Positions 50,029-57,462 of a DNA stretch of 64,000 nucleotides are shown piece by piece. Source of the stretch: Gilichinskyi gelida (GTDB taxonomy: Bacteria; Acidobacteriota; Thermoanaerobaculia; Gp7-AA8); assembly GCA_038040385.1 (NCBI GenBank), contig JBBPII010000004.1:1-64000 (forward strand). The letters are read 5' to 3'. Each line of letters opens with the position of its first letter. Position 1 is the first letter of the stretch. The notes beneath the pieces were generated by a model. That model did not search any database, was not told where the DNA came from, and saw only the letters and a list, made by a program, of their open reading frames with translations. The translations under genes and the position numbers were made by a program.

Positions 50029-51294
50029 GTTCAGCGCCACGATCTCGTCGTGGATCGCGCGTTGCTGCGCGAGCAGTCGCGCGTATGCCCGGCGCCGCGC
50101 GATGCGCCAGGTCAACGCGCGGGCGCGGCCGATGACGCCGTCGAGCTGCTCGGCGAAACGCAGCGCGATGTATCCGAGGATCGGGATGACGACCAGCGCG
50201 CCGACGCCGGCCTCCCAGCCGAAGCGCCACCAGAGAATTGCCGCGCAGGCCATCCACGTCAGCGGATAGATCACCAGCCCGCCGACCGCCTTCTGCGTGG
50301 CGATCAGTTCCTCGTCGCTGCCGGCGCGCGTGACCGCCGCGCCGATCATTCGATAGACCGGGTAGTGGATGATCGCGCCGGCCAGCGCCAGCGGCATCAT
50401 CACCAGCAGCGTCAGGATGGTCTTCACGCTGCCGACGAATGTCGGCGGCACCAGCTCCTTCGGCTCGAGATTCGCGGCGCCGAGCTCCGACTCGAACCGC
50501 TCGATGCGCGACTGCGCAAGAGCCAGCCGCTCCGGATCGTGCTCGTACAACCAGCGGTATCCGGCCACGAACCGCTTGCGGGTCTCCAACGCCTCGGCCA
50601 GATCGCCGCGGCCGAGGCGGAAGATGCGGTCGGCGCGAGTGATGAGGTCGAGCGCGGCGCGCGAGTCGGCCTGCACCGTGACGTCCGCCAGCGCCGCCTC
50701 GACGCGCTGCGTGAGCGCGTCAACCGCGTCGCGCGGCGGCTCGCCGGCATCGTCGACCGCCACCGGTTCGACCTCGATCGGCTCGCCGAAGTACATCACC
50801 GCCGCGCTGCGGAACGTCTGCTTCGCCGTGTAGAAGAGTCCCGTCGGTACGACCACCACGCGCGGCAGCGACGAGCCGAGGGCGATTCGCGCGGCGCCGG
50901 TCTTGAGCGACTTCAGCCTCGGATCGCTGTGCGTCGTCCCCTCAGGGAAGATGGCAATCGCCCCGCCGCGCGCCAGCGTCTGGCGCGACCGGGCGAACGT
51001 CTCGCGGTTCTGCTCGGGCGAGAGATTGTCCTGGCGGCGGTAGACCGGGATGGAGTCGAAGCCGCGCACGAACCAACTGATCAGCGGCATCCTGAACAGC
51101 GGCGCCTTCGCCAGAAACGACACCGGCCGCGGCGCGAAGCAAAGCAGAAAAAGAGGATCGATCAACGCGTTCGGATGATTGACGGCGAAGATCACCGGTG
51201 CGTCGCGAGGGACGCGCTCCTCGCCGACGATCTCGATGCGGCGGAAGAACGTCCGCGTCACGATGCGCAACAGCGCCGTGGCGAACCTACGCAT
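49984..51294 (-). CDS. PlsC-type 1-acyl-glycerol-3-phosphate acyltransferase-like protein
   Basis: A 436-residue protein. The N-terminal 200 residues are a PlsC acyltransferase with NHPNALID at 39-46 (an NHX4D variant) and FPEGTTH at 116-122. The C-terminal half has a helical region and three to four transmembrane helices (about 285-375), a layout seen in larger membrane-bound acyltransferases. It would acylate lysophosphatidate or another lipid. The final residues NVILSREDGEGSQPA are encoded by the REP-like repeat 49954-50028, so the native C-terminus was probably changed by insertion of the repeat. It overlaps the upstream MFS gene by eight bases. Confidence 0.88.
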   Translation of the reverse strand: MRRFATALLRIVTRTFFRRIEIVGEERVPRDAPVIFAVNHPNALIDPLFLLCFAPRPVSFLAKAPLFRMPLISWFVRGFDSIPVYRRQDNLSPEQNRETFARSRQTLARGGAIAIFPEGTTHSDPRLKSLKTGAARIALGSSLPRVVVVPTGLFYTAKQTFRSAAVMYFGEPIEVEPVAVDDAGEPPRDAVDALTQRVEAALADVTVQADSRAALDLITRADRIFRLGRGDLAEALETRKRFVAGYRWLYEHDPERLALAQSRIERFESELGAANLEPKELVPPTFVGSVKTILTLLVMMPLALAGAIIHYPVYRMIGAAVTRAGSDEELIATQKAVGGLVIYPLTWMACAAILWWRFGWEAGVGALVVIPILGYIALRFAEQLDGVIGRARALTWRIARRRAYARLLAQQRAIHDEIVALNVILSREDGEGSQPA

Positions 51295-52516
51295 CGCGCA
51301 ATCGCGCCGCCACCGTCCAGATCACCCCCGCCAGCACGATCGCCAGCGGCACGATCAGGAAGGCCTGCTCGAGCGAGCTGCGGTCGGAGAGGTATCCGAT
51401 CAGCGGCGGCGAGGGGATGTCGCCGACCACGTGCATGATGAACACCGACAGCCCCACCGCCGTGGCGCGCTCGGTCGGTTTCACCAGGCTGACGATCGCG
51501 GAGTTCACCGGCCCGGTGCACATGAAGATGAGCACCTCGGCCACGATGATCGCGGGGATGTAGACGTTGCGATTCGGATTCGACAGCGCGACGTACGTCA
51601 CCGGCGCGGCGAGGAACGTGGCGATGCCGGAGACCCAGAGATACGACTGCTTCGACCGCCGCAGGAAACGATCGCCCAGCCACCCGCCGATGAACGTGCC
51701 GACGAATCCCGTCGCCAGCGTAATCACGCCGAACGTCACCGTCGCCTCGCTGTGCGACATCCCGCGCACCCGCTCCAGGAACGCCGGCATCCAAAAGCCG
51801 AGCCCGCCGAGGGCGAACGTGTAGGCGCCGTAGCCGAGCGCGGTGAAGAGATAGCGGCGATTGCGGAGAAGATCGCGATAAGTGTTCGCAACGGAGAGGC
51901 GCGGTTCGTCGGACTTCCCTCGCGGGGGATCCTTCACCGCCAGCACCAGCAGCGACAGCAAGAGTCCCGGCGCGCCGGCGATCCAGAACGCGGCGCGCCA
52001 ACCGAAGTGTTGGTCGACCAGGCCGCCGATGATGTACCCGGCCGCCGAGCCGACCGGAATGGCCATGAAGAAGATCGACAGCACGCGGCCGCGGCGTTCG
52101 AGCGGGAAGAAGTCGGCGAGCAGCGCGGGAGCGATCGTCCCGTACGCCGCCTCCCCCACCCCCACCGCCGATCGGGCGACGAACAGCGACATGAACCCGC
52201 GCGCGAAACCGCCCAGAGCCGTCGCCAGGCTCCAGATGAAGACGCCGAGGGCGATCAGCGGCGGGCGCTTCGCGCGGTCGCCGAACGTTCCAAACAGCGG
52301 CGAGGTGACGGTGTAGATGACGATGAAACCGACCGGGATCAGTCCCAGTTGTGTGTCCGTCAGGTGAAGCTCTGACTTCTTCAGCGACTCCACCACCGCC
52401 GCCACCACCCAGCGGTCGAGGTAATTGAACATGTTGATGAAGGTCAGGACCGCGAGGGCGTAACGCGCGGCGCGCGCGTCGTCGAAACTCGCGGAGCCTT
52501 CCGACGTACTGGACAC
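51287..52516 (-). CDS. MFS transporter (spinster-like)
   Basis: A 409-residue major facilitator with twelve helices. The opening FINMFNYLDRWVVAAVVESL and the inter-helix GTFGDRAKRPPLIALGVFIW (motif A) match the sphingolipid-transporter/spinster group, whose bacterial members have varied or unknown substrates. GTG 52516 is chosen: CATAAT ends nine bases upstream and there is no Shine-Dalgarno sequence. It is probably co-transcribed with the PlsC-like gene, so a lipid-related substrate is conceivable. Confidence 0.88.
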   Translation of the reverse strand: MSSTSEGSASFDDARAARYALAVLTFINMFNYLDRWVVAAVVESLKKSELHLTDTQLGLIPVGFIVIYTVTSPLFGTFGDRAKRPPLIALGVFIWSLATALGGFARGFMSLFVARSAVGVGEAAYGTIAPALLADFFPLERRGRVLSIFFMAIPVGSAAGYIIGGLVDQHFGWRAAFWIAGAPGLLLSLLVLAVKDPPRGKSDEPRLSVANTYRDLLRNRRYLFTALGYGAYTFALGGLGFWMPAFLERVRGMSHSEATVTFGVITLATGFVGTFIGGWLGDRFLRRSKQSYLWVSGIATFLAAPVTYVALSNPNRNVYIPAIIVAEVLIFMCTGPVNSAIVSLVKPTERATAVGLSVFIMHVVGDIPSPPLIGYLSDRSSLEQAFLIVPLAIVLAGVIWTVAARLRDA

Positions 52517-52525
52517 AGGACAGCC

Positions 52526-52531
52526 ATTATG
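52526..52531 (-). promoter_or_regulatory. putative leaderless -10 element, minus direction
   Basis: CATAAT on the minus strand ends nine bases before the GTG at 52516. It shares four base pairs with the plus-strand TATGAT at 52528-52533. Confidence 0.5.
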
Positions 52532-52533
52532 AT
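52528..52533 (+). promoter_or_regulatory. putative -10 element, plus direction
   Basis: TATGAT, 15 bases before the ATG at 52549; overlaps the minus-direction CATAAT, forming a bidirectional promoter candidate. Confidence 0.5.
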
Positions 52534-52548
52534 GAGCGCGATCTCCGA

Positions 52549-54984
52549 ATGAAACGATTCCTCCTCCCCCTGGCCGCGTTCGCCGCCGGCTTGATCCTCA
52601 TCGTCATCCTCATGCCGCACTTCAACGCGGCGCAGCCGGCCGGCATCCGCCTGACCCGCGGCGACGCCGCGAAAATCGCCGACGCCGAAGCCGGGCGGAT
52701 GGGCATTCCTGTGAACGAGGCGTGGACGAGCCTCTCGTGGTCCGATTCGCCGCTCATCGCCAAGGAGCTCGAGTCGAAGCCCGATCTCCGCCGTCGCGCC
52801 AACGATGATCCTGTCCTCGGCCCGCGCCTGGGCGGCTACAAGCGCAATTACTACCGCCGCGGCGTGGAGAAGTTCCAGCCGTACGGCTACGTCGTGGTTG
52901 AACACCGCAGCGGCGCGGTCCTGGCCGAGCGCCGGTTCATGAAGGTCGACGAGCCCGGCGCGCAAGCGACCGAAGCGCAACTGCGCCCGCGTGCGGACGC
53001 CTTCGTCCGCTCGCGCACTTTCCCGGGCGCGCCGTCGCCGCAGTTCGAGGAGGCGCGGCCGAATGTCCTCCGCTCGCGCACCGACTGGGTGTTCCGCTAT
53101 CGGGTGCGCAGCGAAACCCCGCTCGGCAACGTGGTGCCGTATCTCAACGTCTACTTCACCGGCGACAAGCTCGCCGGCTGGGCACTGATCGAGGAGTACG
53201 CCGATGGCAGCCCGTTCCGCGGCGACCAGACCGGCGAGGCGATCTCCTCGATCTTCGCGCGGTTCGCCGTCAACTACGCGCTGCTCTTGATCCTCATCGT
53301 CATCTTCCTGCGCAAGTACCACGCGGGCGAGGTCGGCGTCGGCACCGGCTCGGTCCTTCTCGGCGTCGTCGTGCTGCTGTCGCTGGCCATCGACTTCATC
53401 ATCGGACCCTCGGGCACCGAGGGAAACACGATGGGTCCCATCGACGCGCAGAAGACCACCGCGGTGCAGATGGGATTCAAGTTCCTCCTCTACGATCTCC
53501 CGCTGGCGGTGGTCGTCTTCTTCGCCTGGTCGGTCGGCGAGAGCTACGCGCGCGAGCGGTGGGGCGAGCGCCTGGCGTCGTTCGACTCGCTGCTTCGCCA
53601 CGATCCCCTCAACGCCACCGCCGGCCGCTCCGTTCTCAGCGGCCTGCTCTTCGCCCCGGCCGTCGCCGCGGCGGCGTTTCTCACCGCCTCCATTCCGCTC
53701 GCGCTGCGACTCGCGCACGCGTCGGTGGGGATCGGGACGTCGGCGCAGGTGGAGCTCGGCGGGCCGATGCTCGTCGCGCTCTTCTCCGCGGTCGACGCCA
53801 TCGTCTATCCCGTTCTCGCCCTCTTCCTCCTGGCGTGGACGCACCGCCGGCGCGTGTTGTGGGTCGGCATCATCGCGGTGATGGCGGTGGGGATGGTCGG
53901 CGCGGTCAGCCAGGCGCCGATCGATCCATTCCTGCAGTGCCTCGTCTTCGGCTTCGGCGGCATTGGCGCAGTCGTTGCCATCTTCCTCGGATACGACCTG
54001 CTGACGTCGGCGATCGCGCTGTTCGGTGGATCGCTCATCGCCCTAACCGCGCCGCTGCTGTCGGTGGCGAAGGGCCACGAGCTCGCGCAGCTCGTCACCC
54101 TCAACGCGGTGCCGTTCGGCGTCGGCCTCCTCTTCGCCGTCGTCGCGCTCTGGACCAGACGCGAAGTGGTCTACACCTACGAAGACCTCGCGCCGCACGT
54201 GAAGCGCATCGTGGAGCGCGAGCGGGTGAAGGCGGAGATCGACGCCGCGAATCGCATTCAGGCCGCGCTGCTTCCGCTCGAGGCGCCGCACGTCGAAGGG
54301 GCGTCGGTCGCTTCGCATTACCGCGCGGCCACCGAGATCGGCGGCGATTACTTCGACTTCCTCCCCATGCCGAACGGCGAGATCGGCATCGCCTTCGGCG
54401 ACGTCTCCGGCCACGGCCTCACCAGCGGCATCGTGATGTCCATGGCCAAGTCCGCGCTCCTGGTGCAGGTCGGCTACGACGCCTCGCCCCGCGCGGTGCT
54501 GAACGTGCTCAACGACATCGTCATGAAGACCGCCCCGAAGCGGATCATGATGACGTTCTTCTTCGGCCTGCTCGACCCGCGCACGCAATCGCTACGCTTC
54601 TCCTCAGCCGGACATCTCGACCCATACGTCTTCCGCGCCCGCGAGCGCCGGCTCGAGCCGCTCTCCTCGTGGGGCTTCCCCCTCGGCGTCAAACGGCGCG
54701 ACCCGTTCCGCGAGCACACCGTCGAATTCGATCCGGGCGACCGCCTCATTCTTTACAGCGACGGATTGATCGAAGCCATCGACGACGACGGCGACCCGTA
54801 CGGCTTCGATCGTTTCGAGAAAACGATCCTCGAGAACGGCCACCTCTCCGCCGAGGACATCAAGAAGGTCCTGCTGGGAAGCGTTCGCAAGTTCACGCGC
54901 AACCGGCCGCCGGAGGACGATCAGACGCTGGTGGTGGTTTCCTTCAACGACGAGGTGGCCGCGCGCGCCTCCGCCGCCGGGTAG
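52549..54984 (+). CDS. membrane-bound SpoIIE (PP2C-type) serine phosphatase
   Basis: An 811-residue protein: N-terminal helix (about 4-20), a periplasmic domain of roughly 215 residues (25-240), a region of about eight helices (240-530), a short linker helix (VKRIVERERVKAEIDAANRI) and a C-terminal SpoIIE phosphatase (about 565-805). Phosphatase motifs EIGGDYFDFLP, FGDVSGHGLTSGIV, YSDGLIEAIDDDGDPYG and EDDQTLVVV are complete. It differs from the enzyme at 5914-8691 by having no PDZ or GAF domain and a large external sensor-like region. It should dephosphorylate an anti-anti-sigma factor in response to an envelope signal; no such partner is nearby. Confidence 0.88.
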   Translation: MKRFLLPLAAFAAGLILIVILMPHFNAAQPAGIRLTRGDAAKIADAEAGRMGIPVNEAWTSLSWSDSPLIAKELESKPDLRRRANDDPVLGPRLGGYKRNYYRRGVEKFQPYGYVVVEHRSGAVLAERRFMKVDEPGAQATEAQLRPRADAFVRSRTFPGAPSPQFEEARPNVLRSRTDWVFRYRVRSETPLGNVVPYLNVYFTGDKLAGWALIEEYADGSPFRGDQTGEAISSIFARFAVNYALLLILIVIFLRKYHAGEVGVGTGSVLLGVVVLLSLAIDFIIGPSGTEGNTMGPIDAQKTTAVQMGFKFLLYDLPLAVVVFFAWSVGESYARERWGERLASFDSLLRHDPLNATAGRSVLSGLLFAPAVAAAAFLTASIPLALRLAHASVGIGTSAQVELGGPMLVALFSAVDAIVYPVLALFLLAWTHRRRVLWVGIIAVMAVGMVGAVSQAPIDPFLQCLVFGFGGIGAVVAIFLGYDLLTSAIALFGGSLIALTAPLLSVAKGHELAQLVTLNAVPFGVGLLFAVVALWTRREVVYTYEDLAPHVKRIVERERVKAEIDAANRIQAALLPLEAPHVEGASVASHYRAATEIGGDYFDFLPMPNGEIGIAFGDVSGHGLTSGIVMSMAKSALLVQVGYDASPRAVLNVLNDIVMKTAPKRIMMTFFFGLLDPRTQSLRFSSAGHLDPYVFRARERRLEPLSSWGFPLGVKRRDPFREHTVEFDPGDRLILYSDGLIEAIDDDGDPYGFDRFEKTILENGHLSAEDIKKVLLGSVRKFTRNRPPEDDQTLVVVSFNDEVAARASAAG

Positions 54985-54997
54985 ATTTTCATGACCA

Positions 54998-55025
54998 TTT
55001 AACATTTAACATCAAACATTCAACA
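54998..55025 (+). repeat. four tandem 7-bp units (TTTAACA-type) upstream of the ettA-like gene
   Basis: TTTAACA, TTTAACA, TCAAACA, TTCAACA directly upstream of the TACCCT hexamer at 55035. The AT-rich array could act as an UP-like element or operator. Confidence 0.7.
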
Positions 55026-55034
55026 TTCCTCGTC

Positions 55035-55040
55035 TACCCT
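55035..55040 (+). promoter_or_regulatory. putative leaderless -10 element
   Basis: TACCCT ends nine bases before the ATG at 55050; no Shine-Dalgarno sequence. Confidence 0.5.
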
Positions 55041-55049
55041 GCGCTCCCT

Positions 55050-56729
55050 ATGGCCCAACCCGAACCCAACAAAATCATCTACTCCATGGTCGGCGTCTCG
55101 AAGTTCCATGGAAAGACGAAGCAGGTCCTCAAGGACATCTACCTCTCGTACTTTTACGGCGCAAAGATTGGCGTCCTCGGCCTGAACGGATCGGGCAAGT
55201 CGTCGCTGCTGCGCATCCTGGCCGGGGAAGACAAGGACTTCCTCGGCGAGACCGTACTCTCGTCCGGCTACACCGTCGGATTCCTGCAGCAGGAGCCGCG
55301 GCTCGACGACGACAAGACCGTCCGGGAGAACGTCGAGCAGGGCGTGCAGCCGGTCATCGATCTGCTCAAGGAGTTCGACGAGATCAACAACGCTTTCGCC
55401 GATCCCGACGCCGACATGGACAAGCTGATGGACCGCCAGGCGAAGGTGCAGGACAAGCTCGACGCCGCCGGCGCCTGGGACCTCGACTCCAAGCTGGAGA
55501 TGGCCATGGACGCCCTCCGCTGCCCGCCCGGCGACACGCCGGCCTCGATTCTGTCGGGCGGCGAGCGGCGCCGCGTGGCGCTATGCCGTTTACTACTACA
55601 GGCGCCCGACATCCTCCTCCTCGACGAGCCCACCAATCACCTCGACGCCGAGTCGGTGGAATGGCTGGAGAAGCATCTCCAAAAGTACGCCGGCACGGTC
55701 ATCGCCGTCACCCACGACCGCTACTTCCTCGACAACGTCGCCGGCTGGATCCTGGAGCTCGACCGCGGCCAGGGCATCCCTTTCAAGGGCAACTACTCCT
55801 CCTGGCTGGAGCAGAAGCGGACGCGCCTGCAGCAGGAGGAGAAGAGCGAGTCGCAGCGGCAGAAAACGCTCGAGCGCGAGCTGGAGTGGATACGCATGTC
55901 GCCGAAGGGACGGCACGCGAAGGGGAAGGCGCGCATCAATCAATATGAATCGCTGCTGGAGCAGGAGACGCAGAAGAAGATCCAGGAGTTGGAGATCTAT
56001 GTCCCTCCCGGCCCGCGCCTCGGCAACGTGGTCGTCGACGCCGATCATGTCCGGAAGGGCTATGCCGACAAGCTCCTCATCGACGACATGTCGTTCAGCC
56101 TCCCTCCCGGCGGCATCATCGGCGTCATCGGCCCCAACGGCGCGGGGAAGACGACGCTGTTCCGGATGATCATCGGGCAGGAGACGACGGACGACGGCAC
56201 CATCCGCCTCGGCGAGACGGTGAAGCTGGCGTACGTCGATCAGAGCCGTACCCTCGATCCCAACAAGAGCATCTTCGAGGAGATCACCGGCGGCGGCGAC
56301 GTAGTGCAGCTCGGCCCCCGCGAGATGAACTCGCGGGCCTACGTGGCGCGCTTCAACTTCTCCGGCCAGGATCAGCAGAAGAAGGTCGGCGCGCTCTCCG
56401 GCGGCGAGCGCAATCGCGTGCATCTGGCGAAGATGCTGAAGGAGGGAGCGAACGTCCTGCTGCTCGACGAGCCGACCAACGACCTCGACGTCAACACCAT
56501 GCGCGCGCTGGAAGAGGCCTTGGAGAGCTTCGCCGGCTGCGTCATCGTCATCTCGCACGACCGCTGGTTCCTCGACCGCGTTGCCACGCACATCCTCGCC
56601 TTCGAGGGCGACAGCCGCGTAGTGTGGTTCGACGGCAACTACAGCGAGTACGAGGAAGACAAGCGCAAGCGGCTCGGCGCGGAGGCCGACCAGCCGCACC
56701 GGATCCACTACCGGCAGTTGACGCGGTAG
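55050..56729 (+). CDS. ettA: energy-dependent translational throttle protein EttA (ABC-F)
   Basis: A 559-residue protein with two ABC ATPase domains and no membrane part, as in EttA, which gates the 70S ribosome entry into elongation according to ATP level. First domain: GLNGSGKSSLLRI, LSGGERRRVALCRLLL, LLDEPTNHLDAESVEWLE. Second: GPNGAGKTTLFRMI, LSGGERNRVHLAKML, LLDEPTNDLDVNTMRALEE. The linker ELEWIRMSPKGRHAKGKARI is the EttA-type P-site interaction motif, so assignment to EttA rather than another ABC-F is good. The codons TTA CTA CTA CAG in the first signature helix (55590-55601) are unusually AT-rich. Confidence 0.94.
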   Translation: MAQPEPNKIIYSMVGVSKFHGKTKQVLKDIYLSYFYGAKIGVLGLNGSGKSSLLRILAGEDKDFLGETVLSSGYTVGFLQQEPRLDDDKTVRENVEQGVQPVIDLLKEFDEINNAFADPDADMDKLMDRQAKVQDKLDAAGAWDLDSKLEMAMDALRCPPGDTPASILSGGERRRVALCRLLLQAPDILLLDEPTNHLDAESVEWLEKHLQKYAGTVIAVTHDRYFLDNVAGWILELDRGQGIPFKGNYSSWLEQKRTRLQQEEKSESQRQKTLERELEWIRMSPKGRHAKGKARINQYESLLEQETQKKIQELEIYVPPGPRLGNVVVDADHVRKGYADKLLIDDMSFSLPPGGIIGVIGPNGAGKTTLFRMIIGQETTDDGTIRLGETVKLAYVDQSRTLDPNKSIFEEITGGGDVVQLGPREMNSRAYVARFNFSGQDQQKKVGALSGGERNRVHLAKMLKEGANVLLLDEPTNDLDVNTMRALEEALESFAGCVIVISHDRWFLDRVATHILAFEGDSRVVWFDGNYSEYEEDKRKRLGAEADQPHRIHYRQLTR

Positions 56730-56766
56730 AGGCCGCCGCAGCGCCGCTGCCGCCCTCTGAAAGTGC

Positions 56767-56772
56767 TACCAT
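56767..56772 (+). promoter_or_regulatory. putative leaderless extended -10 element
   Basis: TGC-TACCAT ends eight bases before the ATG at 56781; no Shine-Dalgarno sequence. Confidence 0.55.
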
Positions 56773-56780
56773 CCGCGCTC

Positions 56781-57299
56781 ATGCGAGTCCCTCTTTGTGT
56801 GCTTGCGGTGTGCGCGCCGTTGTTGCTGTCCGCCTGCGCATCGGCGCCGGCGTCCGACACTTCAGGCTCCGCGTCCACGACGACGACTGCGGCGGCGACG
56901 CCCGCAAAGAAGCCCGCCGAGCCGGTCATCAGCATCGCGCGGCTGGACGTCAATTCCGCGCAGCCGAAGACCGCGACCTCGGTCCCGATGGTGGTGCGCG
57001 TGAAGGTCGAGAACCGTACCGAGGAGCCGGTCACGGTCGATCGGATCGACGTCGGCTCGATGGGCGTGGGGCCGTACACCATCACCTCGACCTCACAGAA
57101 CTTTCATCATGAGGTGAAAATCGGACACGCTTCGGTGTTTCCCGTATGGGTTCAAGCGACGCCGACGCCGTTGGATGACACCATCGGCGGCCAGGAAGGA
57201 AAGATGATGATGCGGCTCTCGGTCTACGTCACCACGCCGACCCGGCCGCAGCATCGCCTGACGCAAACGGAGCGGGTGGATACATCTTTGAGCCACTGA
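56781..57299 (+). CDS. lipoprotein, unknown function
   Basis: A 172-residue product with a lipoprotein signal peptide: MRVPLCVLAVCAPLLLSAC, lipobox LSAC with C19 as the lipidated residue. A Ser/Ala/Thr-rich linker (20-45) leads to a strand-rich domain of about 120 residues with VVRVKVENRTEEPVTVDRID, an immunoglobulin-like or DUF-type sandwich pattern. Mature protein probably sits on the periplasmic side of inner or outer membrane. The ATG at 56781 is set by the lipobox and by TACCAT eight bases upstream; a GTG at 56763 lies before the -10 hexamer and is rejected. Confidence 0.8.
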   Translation: MRVPLCVLAVCAPLLLSACASAPASDTSGSASTTTTAAATPAKKPAEPVISIARLDVNSAQPKTATSVPMVVRVKVENRTEEPVTVDRIDVGSMGVGPYTITSTSQNFHHEVKIGHASVFPVWVQATPTPLDDTIGGQEGKMMMRLSVYVTTPTRPQHRLTQTERVDTSLSH

Positions 57300-57319
57300 G
57301 CATCCACATTTCCGAACGC

Positions 57320-57344
57320 AAAAAACCGGGGATTTGAACCCCGG
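57320..57344 (-). terminator. intrinsic terminator-like hairpin on the minus strand, tRNA T-arm-like
   Basis: On the minus strand: CCGGGG, loop TTCAAAT, CCCCGG, then TTTTTT. This is a good intrinsic terminator, but no minus-strand gene lies upstream of it. The core GGGGTTCAAATCCCC also equals a tRNA T-arm consensus, yet no D-arm, anticodon arm or acceptor pairing is found around it, so no tRNA is called. Confidence 0.5.
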
Positions 57345-57379
57345 AGGGTCCAAACGGTCGTAAGTGATTGAAGGGTAAG

Positions 57380-57408
57380 AAATGGGGGTCGGCGGCCGAC
57401 CTGCATTT
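57380..57408 (+). other. strong hairpin in the leader of the TonB-dependent receptor gene
   Basis: AAATG paired with CATTT, a two-base internal mismatch, then GGTCGG/CCGACC around a three-base loop. It lies 55 bases before the ATG and could affect mRNA stability or expression; no riboswitch class is recognised. Confidence 0.5.
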
Positions 57409-57462
57409 CCAATTCAGAGTATTGCCGCACAGGTCTTGTAAAACATACATAGAGGAGGTTTT

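Noticed and set aside
57320..57400. tRNA gene on the minus strand
   Set aside because: Only a T-arm-like hairpin is present; no D-arm, anticodon arm, acceptor pairing or CCA could be fitted.
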